A DNA stretch of 64,000 bases from an uncultured Pseudomonas sp. (GTDB lineage: Bacteria; Pseudomonadota; Gammaproteobacteria; Pseudomonadales; Pseudomonadaceae): NCBI RefSeq assembly GCF_913777995.1, contig NZ_CAJYVE010000009.1, positions 1 through 64,000 of the forward strand, given 5' to 3'. The notes beneath the pieces are model-generated. The model was not told where the DNA came from. It saw only the letters and a list, made by a program, of their open reading frames with translations, and searched no databases. This document shows, piece after piece, positions 17,334-26,718 of the stretch (position 1 is the first letter of the stretch; every line of letters begins with the position of its first letter). Made by a program: the position numbers and the translations under genes.

Positions 17334-17813
17334 ATGGGTATTGCAGCCGTACATTTGCACCGTCACGTCATTCGCCCCACCCTGGCCTATCTGGGCCACC
17401 GCGACTCCGTCGCCGAAGCCTTGCTGCTCGGCATCGCTGCCAGCCAGTCGGCCCTGGGTGCAGCGCTGGACAGCCGGCGCGGGCATGGCCTGTACCGGAT
17501 CTCCGAGCAGCGTCACCAAGCCCTGTGGGATCACTACCTGGCCAAGGATCCCGACCTGGCCAGCCTGGTCCGCGGCCTGGCCAGCCAGCACGCATTTCTC
17601 AGCGGCCCGCATCTGGAACTCACGGTCAACCTGCGTTACGCCACGGCCATCGCCTGGCTGATGATCCAGGCCCAGTACCGAGCACTGCCCAGCGAAGACG
17701 ACCCTCTGGCGATGGCACGTATCTGGCGACAGATATTTCAGCCACAAGGTCGCCTGAGAGATTTCGTCATAACCTGGCAGAACAATGTCGCCCCACTCTT
17801 CGCTAGTGTATGA
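17334..17813 (+). CDS. Unassigned protein with a degenerate lytic-transglycosylase-like pattern
   Basis: A 159-aa soluble protein with no signal peptide. I see a run of segments resembling those of phage-type lysozyme or structural muramidase proteins. These are A-L-L-L-G-I-A-A-S-Q-S-A-L-G where such enzymes have G-T-A-A-Q-E-S, then G-H-G-L-Y-R-I-S in place of a G-L-Y-Q-I-E turn, then H-Q-A-L-W-D-H-Y-L, and finally N-L-R-Y-A-T-A-I-A-W. In this reading the catalytic glutamate is serine, so hydrolysis would be lost. The assignment is an inference from pattern only. It lies between an operator-like repeat and a hairpin terminator, upstream of fadL, and appears to be its own transcription unit. 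The Shine-Dalgarno is weak. Confidence 0.6.
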   Translation: MGIAAVHLHRHVIRPTLAYLGHRDSVAEALLLGIAASQSALGAALDSRRGHGLYRISEQRHQALWDHYLAKDPDLASLVRGLASQHAFLSGPHLELTVNLRYATAIAWLMIQAQYRALPSEDDPLAMARIWRQIFQPQGRLRDFVITWQNNVAPLFASV

Positions 17814-17877
17814 GCGCTTGCCCGTAAACAGGCCGATTCGGCGAAGATCACCCCCAATGTCAGATTGTCAGACAAAA

Positions 17878-17900
17878 AAAAGGCTCTAATTCGGCCTTTT
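17878..17900. terminator. Intrinsic terminator between the 17334 gene and fadL
   Basis: AAAAGGC (17878-17884) pairs with GCCTTTT (17894-17900) around a 9-nt loop, with an A tract before and a T run inside the descending arm. It sits 65 bp past the stop of the upstream gene and 67 bp before fadL. The U run is short, so efficiency is uncertain. Confidence 0.6.
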
Positions 17901-17966
17901 CAGCCTATGGCGCGGCGTAGGAAATATTGATACTTTCGACCGCGTGATTCTCATGGAGTACTAATA

Positions 17967-19241
17967 ATGAAAAAAGCAATGCTCAAGACCACACTCGGAT
18001 TCACCGCCTGTCTCGCCTCCTCCCACCTCCTCGCATCCGGCTTCGCACTCAACGAACAGAGCATCAGCGGCATGGGCTCCGCCTTCGCCGGTCGGGCCTC
18101 GTCGGCCGAAGATGCCAGCACAGTGTCCGGCAACCCGGCCGGTATGGCGTTCATCAAACGCGAGCAGATCAATCTGGGTGCGGCAGCCATTTTCGCCAAG
18201 ACCGATATTCATGACGGCCGTGGCACCTTTGGCGGCAGCAACGACGGTGACATGGTTCCGGCCATTGCGGTACCCATGGGTTACTACGTCAAACCCCTTA
18301 ACGAGCAGTGGACCTTCGGCCTGGGCGTCTATGCCCCGTTCGGTCTGCTGACCGACTATGAAGGCGGCTTCGCTGGCCGTTACTGGGCCGACAAGAGCGA
18401 AGTGAAGGTCGTCACCGTGCAGCCGACCATCAGCTACGCGTTCAACGACCGTGTGTCGATCGGCTTCGGCCCGACCTTCAACCGCATCGAAGGCGAGCTC
18501 AGCTCCCGGACGCTGAATGCTGCATCACCAGGTCTCAACGACGGCAAGGTGACCATCCAGGGCGACGACACCGCCGTGGGCTTCAACGTCGGCCTGATGA
18601 TTCAGGCCACCGACTCCACCCGCGTGGGCCTGGCCTACCGTTCCAAGGTCGATTACAAGCTGACCGGCAAGACCAAGGTCGAAGGCCCGGGTTTCAGCGT
18701 CTTCAGCGGACAGAAATACAAGGCCTCGCTGGATATCGAGACGCCTGAATCGGCGGAACTGTCGATTACCCACAAGCTCGACGACCAGTGGACGCTCTAC
18801 GCCGGCAGCACCTTCACCCGCTGGAGCCGCCTGGAATCCCTCAACGTGATCAACAGCGGCGTACCGGCCCAGCTTGGCGGCGCAGCCGGCCCGGTCGGTC
18901 GCATCAGCGAAGTGCAGGAATGGCGCGACACCTGGTACCACGCCATTGGCGCGGCTTACAAGGTGAACAACCAATGGACCCTGCGCACCGGTCTGGCCAT
19001 GGATCAGTCGCCGGTGAGCAACTCGCACCGCTCGCCACGCATCCCGACCGGAGACCGCAAGATCTTCAGCCTGGGCGCAGCCTACAGCCCGACCGACGAC
19101 ATCACCATCGACTTCGCCTACCTGTACCTGCGTGAGGACGAAGCCAAGATCCGTGATGCAAGCGCCACCAAAGGCGCCTATAGCGCTGACTTCCGCAACA
19201 GCGCCCACACCCTGGGCACCTCGCTGACCTACAAGTTCTAA
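17967..19241 (+). CDS. fadL: FadL-family outer-membrane long-chain fatty-acid/hydrocarbon porin
   Basis: A 424-aa outer-membrane protein of the FadL/OmpP1/TodX family, which lets hydrophobic compounds diffuse laterally into the outer membrane. The signal peptide ends at L-A-S near residue 24. The mature start G-F-A-L-N-E-Q-S forms the periplasm-facing hatch, and the conserved N-P-A-G motif follows (S-G-N-P-A-G-M-A-F). The C-terminus ends in L-T-Y-K-F, whose terminal phenylalanine is the outer-membrane insertion signal. Length and beta-strand alternation fit a 14-strand barrel. GGAG lies 8 nt upstream of the ATG. It is monocistronic between two terminators. Whether it serves fatty acids or an aromatic substrate is not decidable here. 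Confidence 0.92.
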   Translation: MKKAMLKTTLGFTACLASSHLLASGFALNEQSISGMGSAFAGRASSAEDASTVSGNPAGMAFIKREQINLGAAAIFAKTDIHDGRGTFGGSNDGDMVPAIAVPMGYYVKPLNEQWTFGLGVYAPFGLLTDYEGGFAGRYWADKSEVKVVTVQPTISYAFNDRVSIGFGPTFNRIEGELSSRTLNAASPGLNDGKVTIQGDDTAVGFNVGLMIQATDSTRVGLAYRSKVDYKLTGKTKVEGPGFSVFSGQKYKASLDIETPESAELSITHKLDDQWTLYAGSTFTRWSRLESLNVINSGVPAQLGGAAGPVGRISEVQEWRDTWYHAIGAAYKVNNQWTLRTGLAMDQSPVSNSHRSPRIPTGDRKIFSLGAAYSPTDDITIDFAYLYLREDEAKIRDASATKGAYSADFRNSAHTLGTSLTYKF

Positions 19242-19259
19242 GCGGTCAGCCACAAGAAA

Positions 19260-19290
19260 GCCCGCTCCCCGAAAGGGCAGCGGGCTTTTT
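19260..19290 (+). terminator. Rho-independent terminator after fadL
   Basis: GCCCGCT (19260-19266) pairs with AGCGGGC (19279-19285), followed at once by five T residues. It lies 18 bp past the fadL stop and is a textbook intrinsic terminator. Confidence 0.88.
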
Positions 19291-19302
19291 CATGTCCAGT
19301 GT

Positions 19303-19866
19303 TCAGGGTTTGGAGGCGATGGCCTTCTCGATGGCCGCGACCAAGTCCGGGTCATCCGGCTTGGTGGTGCTGCCAAAGTGAGCGATGACCTTACCCTGAC
19401 GGTCGACCACGTACTTGTAGAAGTTCCAGCGCGGCGCAGTGCCGTCGCTCTGCTCGGCCAGGTTGCGGAACAGTGGAATGGCGTCGTCGCCCCTGACCGG
19501 TTGCGGCTCGGTCATGGTGAAAGTCACACCATAGTTGACGTAGCAGACCTTGGCGGTCTCCTCACCGTCCTTGGATTCCTGCTTGAAATCGTTGGACGGC
19601 ACGCCCAGCACTTCGAGCCCTTGCGCCTTGTACTTCTGGTTCAGGGCTTCGAGCCCCTTGAACTGCGAGGTGAAGCCACAGAAGCTCGCGGTGTTGACCA
19701 CCAGCATCGGCTTGCCGGCAAAGCGCTGGCACAGGTCGATGCTCTCCTTGGCGCGCAACTTCGGCAGTTCGCCCTGTCCCTTCAACAATACCGGGCAGTC
19801 GGCGGCCATTGCCGGGCCAGCCAAGGCACCCAGCAACAGCGGCAGGGAAATCCAGCGAATCATCAT
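19303..19866 (-). CDS. Periplasmic glutathione peroxidase family protein
   Basis: A 187-aa thiol peroxidase of the GPx family with an N-terminal signal peptide (cleavage at A-M-A-A-D near residue 21), so it acts in the periplasm. The active-site segment [12 protein letters not shown] contains the peroxidatic cysteine, and the catalytic partners appear as S-N-D-F and R-W-N-F-Y-K-Y. Several extra cysteines (C-P-V near the mature N-terminus, C-Q-R, C-Y-V) suggest a resolving disulfide and a thioredoxin-like reductant rather than glutathione. I chose ATG at 19866 because AAGG is about 9 nt upstream; the frame is open further upstream. It converges on fadL across a terminator. Confidence 0.87.
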   Translation of the reverse strand: MMIRWISLPLLLGALAGPAMAADCPVLLKGQGELPKLRAKESIDLCQRFAGKPMLVVNTASFCGFTSQFKGLEALNQKYKAQGLEVLGVPSNDFKQESKDGEETAKVCYVNYGVTFTMTEPQPVRGDDAIPLFRNLAEQSDGTAPRWNFYKYVVDRQGKVIAHFGSTTKPDDPDLVAAIEKAIASKP

Positions 19867-19925
19867 CGGGGGCATCCTTGTGGGGTCACGATGCCCCACA
19901 CGTTACTCCCAGAACAGGGCGTGGC

Positions 19926-20048
19926 TCAACAGTTGCCCATACCCAGTTGCAGCGCCGCCAGCCCCATGCGCTGCCAACCCCACCAGGCCAGCGCCAGCAG
20001 TGCCACACCGACCAGGCCGGCCAGCACCCAGGGCGCCAGGCGGATCAC
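19926..20048 (-). CDS. 40-aa single-helix membrane peptide coupled to the MFS gene
   Basis: A GTG at 20048 overlaps the TGA of the MFS gene as GTGA, and the frame ends at TGA 19926. The peptide is almost one hydrophobic helix, with P-W-V-L-A-G-L-V-G-V-A-L-L-A-L-A-W-W-G-W over about residues 6-25. An arginine on the N-terminal side and a short tail ending G-N-C complete it. The stop-start overlap implies translational coupling, so it may be an accessory subunit or stabiliser of the transporter, or a remnant. Function unknown. Confidence 0.6.
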   Translation of the reverse strand: MIRLAPWVLAGLVGVALLALAWWGWQRMGLAALQLGMGNC

Positions 20049-21256
20049 ACCGCCACCCCGGCCGCCTGCAGGCGCTGCACCGGGCGCTCGCGCACCGGCC
20101 AGTTCAGCGCGGCAGCAAGCAGGCTGAGCAGCACGGCGATCTGCCAGACCAGGTCGTAGCTGCCGGTGCGGTCATAGACCACCCCGCCCAGCCAGCCGCC
20201 CATGAACGAACCCAACTGGTGGAACAGGAACACGATACCCGCCAGCATCGACAGGTTGCGCACGCCGAAGATCACCGCCACGGTGCCATTGGTCAGCGGC
20301 ACGGTGGACAGCCACAGAAGCCCCATCGCCATGCCGAACAGGTAGGCCGAGGTCTGGCTGAGCGGCACCCAGAGGAACGCCACGATCGCCACCGCGCGCA
20401 GCAGATAGAGCAGGCTCAACAGGCGCGGCTTGGACATCCGCCCACCCAGCCAGCCCGCCGTGTAGGTGCCGAAGATGTTGAACAACCCCACCAGGGCCAG
20501 CACCGTGGTCCCGACCTGCGCCGGCAAGTGCTGATCCACCAGGTAAGCCGGCATATGCACGGCAATGAACACCACCTGGAAACCACACACGAAGAAGCCC
20601 AGCGCCAGCAGCCAGAAACCGGAATGCGAACAGGCTTCGCGCAATGCCTCGCCCAGACTCTGTTGCGGCCCCTGGGCCTCGGGCTGGCGCTGCTCGCGCA
20701 GCATGCCGGCCAACGGCAGGATCAACGCCACCAGCAGGCTGAGCACCAGCAGCGCACCGGACCAGCCCAGCCCGCTGATCAGCCCCATGCTGCCGGGCAG
20801 CATGGCGAACTGACCGAAGGAACCTGCGGCACTGGCGATGCCCATGCCCATGCTGCGTTTTTCCGGCGGCAGCGAGCGCCCTACCAGGCTCAGCAGAATG
20901 GAAAAGGACGTGCCGGACAAACCGATGCCAATCAGTACACCGGCACTGAGCGACAGGCTCCAGGGCGAATCGGCGACGCTCATCAGCGCCAGGCCGGCGG
21001 CATACAGCACGCCACCGATGACCACGATGCGTCGCGCACCGTAGCGGTCGGCCAGCGCCCCGGCAAACGGCTGGGCCAGGCCCCAGAGCAGGTTCTGCAA
21101 GGCAATGGCGAAGGCGAACACCTCGCGCCCCCAGCCGAAATCACTGCTCATCGGCGCCAGGAACAACCCGAAGCCATGCCGTATCCCCAGTGACAGCGCC
21201 AGGATCAGCGCACTGCCGGCCATGATCCAGCCACTGGTTCGCCAGGCTGATGTCAT
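20045..21256 (-). CDS. Major facilitator superfamily transporter
   Basis: A 403-aa, 12-helix inner-membrane MFS permease. The motif-A loop between helices 2 and 3 reads G-A-L-A-D-R-Y-G-A-R-R, and the N-terminus S-L-G-I-R-H-G-F-G-L-F-L-A-P-M resembles the monocarboxylate/OFA and YbfB-like groups. Substrate unknown. I chose ATG at 21256, about 8 nt after GAGGG; an ATG two codons earlier overlaps that ribosome binding site and is less likely. Longer upstream starts lack one. The stop overlaps the 40-aa membrane peptide (GTGA). It is not joined to the cobalamin genes: a 120-bp gap separates it from the preceding transcribed neighbour, cobS. Confidence 0.87.
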   Translation of the reverse strand: MTSAWRTSGWIMAGSALILALSLGIRHGFGLFLAPMSSDFGWGREVFAFAIALQNLLWGLAQPFAGALADRYGARRIVVIGGVLYAAGLALMSVADSPWSLSLSAGVLIGIGLSGTSFSILLSLVGRSLPPEKRSMGMGIASAAGSFGQFAMLPGSMGLISGLGWSGALLVLSLLVALILPLAGMLREQRQPEAQGPQQSLGEALREACSHSGFWLLALGFFVCGFQVVFIAVHMPAYLVDQHLPAQVGTTVLALVGLFNIFGTYTAGWLGGRMSKPRLLSLLYLLRAVAIVAFLWVPLSQTSAYLFGMAMGLLWLSTVPLTNGTVAVIFGVRNLSMLAGIVFLFHQLGSFMGGWLGGVVYDRTGSYDLVWQIAVLLSLLAAALNWPVRERPVQRLQAAGVAV

Positions 21257-21376
21257 TGTCATTCCCTCGTGTGTTCGGGTGCTTCCCGTTCTTGTAGGTC
21301 TTGGCGCCACGCCATGCTCGTTACTGTCCTTGTATATAGGCGCAGCGCGCGGTGTTGCAAGATATTTCTCGGGCCG

Positions 21377-22108
21377 TCAACGCAGCGCCAAGGCCAGCAG
21401 GACGGCCAGTTCCAGCAACTCCAGCAACGCCCCGGCGGTGTCGCCGGTGGTCCCCCCGAGCCGCAGGAGCATCACCCGGCGCAACCAGAAGAACGTCACG
21501 GCAGCAACCAGCAGGGCCAGCCCCCCTTCGACGCCAGCCAACGCCACGCAGGCCAGCGCCACGGCGCCCAGCACACCGCGCGCCGCACGGCGAGGCAAAT
21601 GCTCGGCCAGCGCCTGGCCCAGCCCACCGGCACGCACATAAGGGGTGGTGAGGAACAGCCCCAAGAGCGCCGCACGACCGATCACGGGGGCCAGCAGCAG
21701 CCCGGCCCACCGCCCCTGCTCCAGCAGCGCGAAAAGGGCGCAGAATTTCAGCAGCAGCACCAGCACCAGGGTCACCACGGCGATGGGCCCGCTGCGCGGA
21801 TCCTTCATGATCGTCAGGGTGCGCTCACGGTCGCCAAAGCCCCCCAGCCAGGCATCGGCACTGTCGGCCAACCCGTCCAGGTGCAGCGCGCCGCTGAGCA
21901 TCACCCAGGCACTGAGCAGCAAGGCCGCCTGCAGCAACAGCGGCGCACCGTGCAACAGCAGGCCAAGCCCGCTCAGCAACACCCCGAACAGCACGCCGAC
22001 CAGCGGATAGAACAGCAGCGAACGGCCCATCTGCTCGGGCGCCGGCATACCCGGCAGGCGCACCGGCAGGCTGCTGAGAAATTGCAGGGCGATCCAGAAT
22101 GGCAGCAC
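21377..22108 (-). CDS. cobS: Adenosylcobinamide-GDP ribazoletransferase (cobalamin synthase)
   Basis: A 243-aa integral membrane enzyme (also called CobV) that joins adenosylcobinamide-GDP and alpha-ribazole(-phosphate) to form adenosylcobalamin(-phosphate), the last assembly step. It starts L-P-F-W-I-A-L-Q-F-L-S-S-L-P-V, as usual for the family. It carries the conserved acidic motif H-L-D-G-L-A-D-S-A-D-A-W and the second motif M-K-D-P-R-S-G-P; five to seven hydrophobic helices follow. GTG at 22108 is preferred, with GGAGGAG 7 nt upstream and a start 1 bp before the preceding stop. It is last in the cob operon. Confidence 0.92.
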   Translation of the reverse strand: MLPFWIALQFLSSLPVRLPGMPAPEQMGRSLLFYPLVGVLFGVLLSGLGLLLHGAPLLLQAALLLSAWVMLSGALHLDGLADSADAWLGGFGDRERTLTIMKDPRSGPIAVVTLVLVLLLKFCALFALLEQGRWAGLLLAPVIGRAALLGLFLTTPYVRAGGLGQALAEHLPRRAARGVLGAVALACVALAGVEGGLALLVAAVTFFWLRRVMLLRLGGTTGDTAGALLELLELAVLLALALR

Positions 22109-22109
22109 G

Positions 22110-22676
22110 TCAGCACTCCTCCAACTGGCCGGCCGCAGCGACCCGTACGCTGAGCAACGCACCATGCGGCACCCCCACTTGCAACAGTTGCTCGCGTGGC
22201 AGGCCCCGGGCACGCGCCAGCAGCAGGCGCATGACCCCGCCGTGACAGACCAGCAGCACCCGCTCGCCGGCATGAGCCTGATACATACGTTGCAGCGCCG
22301 CCTCGACCCGCGCCGCGAAGGCACTCACCGGCTCGCCGCCAAGCGGAGTGAAGGCGTAAGGATCGTCCCAGAAGGCGCCCAGCCCCTCGGGATCGATGGC
22401 CATGATCTGCGCCGCGCTGCGCCCTTCCCAATCGCCGAAATGCAGCTCCTGCATCTCGGGTTCCAGGCGCAACGGCAGGTCCAGGCGTGCCGCCAGGGCC
22501 TCGGCGAAGCGGGCGCAACGTTGCAGTGGCGAACTGACGATGCGCGTCCACGGCCCGGCAGCCTCGGTGGCCGCGTGCATCTGCGCCCAGCCGGCCTCGG
22601 TCAGTGCATCGTCAAGGCTGCCGCGCAGGCCGCCACCCAGCTCGGTTTCGCCGTGGCGCAGCAGATCGACGATCAT
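22110..22676 (-). CDS. cobC: Alpha-ribazole phosphatase (histidine phosphatase family)
   Basis: A 188-aa phosphoglycerate-mutase-like histidine phosphatase expected to remove the 5'-phosphate from alpha-ribazole phosphate or from adenosylcobalamin phosphate. The catalytic L-L-R-H-G-E-T near residue 7 contains the phosphohistidine, the acid is in [11 protein letters not shown], and the second histidine is in V-C-H-G-G-V. The ATG at 22676 overlaps the cobT stop as ATGA; the open frame upstream is cobT antiregister and not part of the protein. Here 'cobC' follows enteric nomenclature; in older Pseudomonas naming cobC is the decarboxylase further upstream. Confidence 0.9.
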   Translation of the reverse strand: MIVDLLRHGETELGGGLRGSLDDALTEAGWAQMHAATEAAGPWTRIVSSPLQRCARFAEALAARLDLPLRLEPEMQELHFGDWEGRSAAQIMAIDPEGLGAFWDDPYAFTPLGGEPVSAFAARVEAALQRMYQAHAGERVLLVCHGGVMRLLLARARGLPREQLLQVGVPHGALLSVRVAAAGQLEEC

Positions 22677-23725
22677 GCCGGGCGGTCCGCCACCGCCGCC
22701 TCGGCGAAGGTCGCCATACCGTTGTGCAGCTCGCAGGCCAGACGCACCAGCGGCACCGCCAGGGCCGCTCCGCTGCCCTCGCCCAGACGCAGACCCAGGT
22801 CGAGCAGCGGCTCGGCCTGCAGCACTTCCAGCACATGGCGGTGGCCCGGTTCGGCACCGCGATGCCCGAACAGCAGCCAGGGCCGCACGGAAGGGTTGAG
22901 ACGCACGGCGACCAGCGCTGCGACGCTGCAGATGAAACCATCCACCACGGCGACGATACCTTCCTGGGCGCAGGCCAGGTAGGCGCCGGCCAGGGCAGCG
23001 ATCTCGAAACCGCCCAGGCTGAACAGGCTGCCCAGTGGATCGCCAGCGTATTCGGCATGGCGCGCCAGGCCGCGCTCGATGACGGCGGTCTTGTGCAACA
23101 CACCTTCGGCATTCAGGCCAGTGCCGGGACCGACCAGCAAGGGCGCGGCGCACTCCAGCAGCGAGCAGGCCACGGCGCTGGCCGCCGTGGTGTTGCCGAT
23201 GCCCATTTCACCGCCGACCAGCAGTTCGCACCCTGCGGCCTTGGCCCGCAGCACGCTGTCGCGCCCGGCCAGCAGCGCGGCATGGCCCTGGTCGGCGTGC
23301 ATGGCCGGGCCGTCGACGAAGCTCGCGGTACCGGCGCCGAGGCGCAGATGACGCACGCCGGGCAGGTCCATGGGGCTGACCGTGCCGAGGTCGACCACGT
23401 CCAGCTGCGCGTCCAATTGCCGGGCCAGGACGCTGATTGCCGCGCCGCCGTTGACGAAGTTGCCGAGCATCTGCCCGGTGACAGCCTGCGGATAGGCCGA
23501 AACGCCTTCGCCGACCACGCCATGGTCACCGGCAAAAATGGCGATCCACAGCCGCTCGGCACTGGGCTTCTCGCGGCCCTGCAGGCCGGCGAGCTGCACC
23601 GCCAGGCGCTCGAGCTGGGCCAGCGAGCCGGCCGGCTTGGTCAGTTGCTGTTGACGCGCCAGGGCCGCTTCGCGGGCCGGCACGTCGATTTCACGGGCAG
23701 GCGCAAGCCACCAGGATTGAGTCAT
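22673..23725 (-). CDS. cobT: Nicotinate-nucleotide:dimethylbenzimidazole phosphoribosyltransferase
   Basis: A 350-aa cytosolic enzyme that transfers phosphoribose from nicotinate mononucleotide to 5,6-dimethylbenzimidazole, giving alpha-ribazole phosphate. Family landmarks are F-A-G-D-H-G-V-V near residue 65, the nucleotide-site segment [10 protein letters not shown] near 175, and the C-terminal [10 protein letters not shown], whose Glu is the general base. The start ATG at 23725 has AAAGGAA about 8 nt upstream and overlaps the cobU stop (ATGA). The substrate base would come from BluB, encoded in the same operon. Called CobU in Pseudomonas denitrificans nomenclature. Confidence 0.95.
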   Translation of the reverse strand: MTQSWWLAPAREIDVPAREAALARQQQLTKPAGSLAQLERLAVQLAGLQGREKPSAERLWIAIFAGDHGVVGEGVSAYPQAVTGQMLGNFVNGGAAISVLARQLDAQLDVVDLGTVSPMDLPGVRHLRLGAGTASFVDGPAMHADQGHAALLAGRDSVLRAKAAGCELLVGGEMGIGNTTAASAVACSLLECAAPLLVGPGTGLNAEGVLHKTAVIERGLARHAEYAGDPLGSLFSLGGFEIAALAGAYLACAQEGIVAVVDGFICSVAALVAVRLNPSVRPWLLFGHRGAEPGHRHVLEVLQAEPLLDLGLRLGEGSGAALAVPLVRLACELHNGMATFAEAAVADRPA

Positions 23726-24243
23726 GGAGCGGTTCCTTTCAAGGTCATGGGCAGGCCGGCCACGGTCAGCACGACGCGCTGACAACGTTCGGCCAGGGCC
23801 TGATGCAGCAGGCCGGCTTCGTCGACGTAACGGCGGGTCAGTTCGCCAAGGGGCACCACACCCAGGCCGGTCTCGTTGCTGACGAAGATGATCTCGCCGG
23901 GCAGGTCGACCACCTCTTCGAGCAGCGCCTGCCGCTCGGCAGCCAGACGCTGCGGATCATCGAGCATCAATAGATTGGTCAGCCACAGGGTCAGGCAGTC
24001 GACCAGCAGGCAGTTCCCCGGTGCAGCCTGCTCGCGCAGCACTCGGGCCAGCTCCAGCGGTTCTTCCACCAGCCCCCATTCAGCGGGGCGGCGCTGGCGG
24101 TGCAGGGCCACCCGGGCATCGAGTTCGCCATCCACTGGCTGGCTGGTCGCAATGTAGGTCACGGCCAGGCCCGAGCCACTCGCCAGGCTTTCGGCCAGGC
24201 GGCTCTTGCCCGAACGGGCGCCGCCGAGAATCAGTTGCAGCAT
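23722..24243 (-). CDS. cobU: Adenosylcobinamide kinase/guanylyltransferase
   Basis: A 173-aa bifunctional enzyme (CobP in aerobic nomenclature). It phosphorylates adenosylcobinamide and then transfers GMP to give adenosylcobinamide-GDP. The P-loop is G-G-A-R-S-G-K-S at residues 7-14, a conserved R-x-x-L-H-R-x-x-R region follows (A-R-V-A-L-H-R-Q-R), and [11 protein letters not shown] is the typical third motif. ATG at 24243 begins 1 bp after cobQ's stop, so translation is coupled. Its product is consumed by CobS three genes downstream. Confidence 0.94.
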   Translation of the reverse strand: MLQLILGGARSGKSRLAESLASGSGLAVTYIATSQPVDGELDARVALHRQRRPAEWGLVEEPLELARVLREQAAPGNCLLVDCLTLWLTNLLMLDDPQRLAAERQALLEEVVDLPGEIIFVSNETGLGVVPLGELTRRYVDEAGLLHQALAERCQRVVLTVAGLPMTLKGTAP

Positions 24244-24244
24244 G

Positions 24245-25720
24245 TCAGCGCGCTTCCCTATCAGATGCATCCAGGCCACACAGCTGGCGCAGCAGCGTGG
24301 CGTCCAGATGCTGGTCCACCAGATCGGCCAGGCGCTCGATGTCGCGCTCACGCAAGGCGTGGTAATCGACGCTCTGCACATCCTCAAGCCCGGCCCAGCG
24401 CAGCAAGGCACCACAGGCGGCGGGCGACTCGAACAGCCCGTGCAGGTAGGTACCCAGCACTTGGCCATCGGTGCTCTGCGCACCGTCGCAACGACCGTCG
24501 TCCAAGCGCACCGCCGGATTCTCCAGGGCCGCCCCGGACGTGACCCCGGCGTGAATTTCGTACCCGCTGACCTCGGCGCCCTCCAAGCCCAGCCGGCCGC
24601 GCACGTTGCGCAGTTGCTTCTCGGCCTCCAGCACGGTGCTCAGCGCCAACAGGCCGAAGCCGTCGCTGCTGCCCGGCGCGCCCTCCAGGCCCAGCGGGTC
24701 GTGGACCTGCTGGCCAAGCATCTGCAAGCCGCCGCAAATGCCCAGCAGCTTGCCGCCATAGCGCAGGTGGCGGGTGATAGCCGTCTCCCAGCCATTGGCG
24801 CGCAGGTAGGCCAGGTCACTGCGCACGCTCTTGGAGCCCGGCAGGATGATCAGGTCAGCGGGGGGAATCGGCTGACCAGGCCCGACGAACTGCAGGTCGA
24901 CCTGCGGATGCAGGCGCAAAGGATCGAAATCGGTATGGTTGCTGATACGCGGCAACACCGGCACCACCACGCGTAGCGACTGCCCGGCCTTGTCGCCCTG
25001 ACGACGGTCCAGGCCATCCTCGGCCTCCAGATGCAAGTCCATCAGGTACGGCAGCACGCCGACCACCGGTTTGCCGGTGCGCTGCTCCAGCCAGTCCAGA
25101 CCGGGTTGCAGCAGGGCGACATCGCCCCGGAAGCGATTGATGATGAAGCCCTTGACCCGCGCCTGTTCGCTGGGCGACAGCAGCTCGAGTGTACCGACCA
25201 GATGGGCAAAGACCCCGCCACGGTTGATGTCGGCGATCAGCAGCACCGGGCAATCCACCGCCTCGGCGAAACCCATGTTGGCGATATCGTTCTCGCGCAG
25301 GTTGATCTCCGCCGGCGAGCCGGCACCTTCGACCATCACCACCTGGTAGGCGTCGCGCAGGCGCTGGTGCGACTCCAGCACCGCCTGCATGGCGATGGCC
25401 TTGTAGCCGTGGTAGGCCACGGCATTCATGGTGGTCACGGCTCGGCCGTGGATGATCACCTGCGAACCGGTGTCGGTGTTGGGCTTGAGCAGCACCGGGT
25501 TCATGTCGGTGTGCGGTACCAAACCACTGGCCTGGGCCTGCACCGCCTGGGCGCGGCCGATTTCACCGCCGTCGGCGGTGACGGCACTGTTGAGTGCCAT
25601 GTTCTGCGGCTTGAACGGCACCACGTTGACGCCCTGGCGACGCAGCCAGCGGCACAGGCCGGTCACCAGGGTGCTCTTGCCGGCATCGGAAGTGGTGCCC
25701 TGCACCATGAGGGTGGTCAT
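24245..25720 (-). CDS. cobQ: Cobyric acid synthase
   Basis: A 491-aa ATP- and glutamine-dependent enzyme that amidates carboxylates b, d, e and g of adenosylcobyrinate a,c-diamide. The N-terminal dethiobiotin-synthetase-like domain opens [13 protein letters not shown] (P-loop) and carries [10 protein letters not shown]. The C-terminal class-I glutaminase domain has the cysteine in G-I-C-G-G-L-Q and the histidine in [15 protein letters not shown] lies 6 nt before the ATG at 25720, and ATGA overlaps the preceding stop. Length and motifs are complete. Confidence 0.95.
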   Translation of the reverse strand: MTTLMVQGTTSDAGKSTLVTGLCRWLRRQGVNVVPFKPQNMALNSAVTADGGEIGRAQAVQAQASGLVPHTDMNPVLLKPNTDTGSQVIIHGRAVTTMNAVAYHGYKAIAMQAVLESHQRLRDAYQVVMVEGAGSPAEINLRENDIANMGFAEAVDCPVLLIADINRGGVFAHLVGTLELLSPSEQARVKGFIINRFRGDVALLQPGLDWLEQRTGKPVVGVLPYLMDLHLEAEDGLDRRQGDKAGQSLRVVVPVLPRISNHTDFDPLRLHPQVDLQFVGPGQPIPPADLIILPGSKSVRSDLAYLRANGWETAITRHLRYGGKLLGICGGLQMLGQQVHDPLGLEGAPGSSDGFGLLALSTVLEAEKQLRNVRGRLGLEGAEVSGYEIHAGVTSGAALENPAVRLDDGRCDGAQSTDGQVLGTYLHGLFESPAACGALLRWAGLEDVQSVDYHALRERDIERLADLVDQHLDATLLRQLCGLDASDREAR

Positions 25721-26718
25721 CGAAGGTCCTTGCGGTAGTCGAGCAACAGGCTTTCCAGGCGCTGCCAGTCCGCTTCGCTGGCAGGCAGGCCGAAGCGCAG
25801 GCTGCTCTGCGCACCCTCGCCGCTGAACAGGCGCAGCAGCACACCGCGCTGCGCCGCGAATTGGTAAAGCGCCGCCGCCTGGTCGGTCACGCAGCGCTGG
25901 AAGAGTGCGCAACCGCCATCGGGTGGCAGCCCGTGGGCCGTCAGCAACGCCTGCAAGCGGGCGGCAGCCTGTTCGGTACGCTCACGCTGACGTTGCTGGC
26001 CCTCGCGGTCGCTGAGACAGGCCAAGCCCACCTTGCGGCTCGGGCCGCTGACCGTCCAGGGACCTAGCTCGCTGGCCAGGGCCTTGAGCAGGCCAGGCTC
26101 GGCCAGCACGAAACCCAGACGCACCCCGGCCAGGCCGAAGAACTTGCCGAACGAGCGCAGCACGATCAGCCCGCTGCGCCCGGTCTCGGCGGCCAGGCTG
26201 AGGGTCGGGGTGTTATCCATGAAGGCTTCGTCGACCACCAGCCAGCCACCGCGCTCGGCCAGGCGCGCATGCCACTCCAGCAGGCGCTCGGTCGGCAGCA
26301 GGCGGCCAGTGGGGTTGTTGGGGTTGACCACCACCAGTACGTCCAGGGTTTCGAGGAAATGCTCGACCTCAGGTTCGAGCACTTCGCGCACCAGAAAACC
26401 GTGCTTGCGCCAGGCATGCGCGTGCTCGGCATAGCACGGCGACAACACCCCGACCCTGCCGGTGCCGCGCAAGCGCGGCAGGGCCTGGATCGCCGCCTGG
26501 GAACCGGCTACCGGCAGCAGTTGTGCGGCACCGTAGTAGGCACAGGCGGCGGCTTCCAGACCGTCATCGGTTTCCGGCAGGCGCGCCCAGTCGCGCGCTT
26601 CGATTGGCGGAATCGGCCAGGCCCAGGGCGCGATGCCGGTCGACAGGTCGAGCCATTGCGCTTGAGCAATCCCATAGCGCTGCGCGGCGGCGCGCAGCCG
26701 GCCACCATGCTCAAGCAT
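25717..26718 (-). CDS. cobD: Threonine-phosphate decarboxylase (PLP enzyme)
   Basis: A 333-aa class-I/II aminotransferase-fold enzyme that decarboxylates L-threonine phosphate to (R)-1-amino-2-propanol phosphate, the linker attached by CbiB. The PLP-binding lysine is in [14 protein letters not shown], the aspartate in L-V-V-D-E-A-F-M-D, and N-P-N-N-P-T-G is the usual loop. Start ATG at 26718 has GGGAGGTG 7 nt upstream and overlaps the end of cbiB by 8 bp. Older Pseudomonas annotations call this gene cobC; I use the enteric symbol. Confidence 0.92.
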   Translation of the reverse strand: MLEHGGRLRAAAQRYGIAQAQWLDLSTGIAPWAWPIPPIEARDWARLPETDDGLEAAACAYYGAAQLLPVAGSQAAIQALPRLRGTGRVGVLSPCYAEHAHAWRKHGFLVREVLEPEVEHFLETLDVLVVVNPNNPTGRLLPTERLLEWHARLAERGGWLVVDEAFMDNTPTLSLAAETGRSGLIVLRSFGKFFGLAGVRLGFVLAEPGLLKALASELGPWTVSGPSRKVGLACLSDREGQQRQRERTEQAAARLQALLTAHGLPPDGGCALFQRCVTDQAAALYQFAAQRGVLLRLFSGEGAQSSLRFGLPASEADWQRLESLLLDYRKDLR

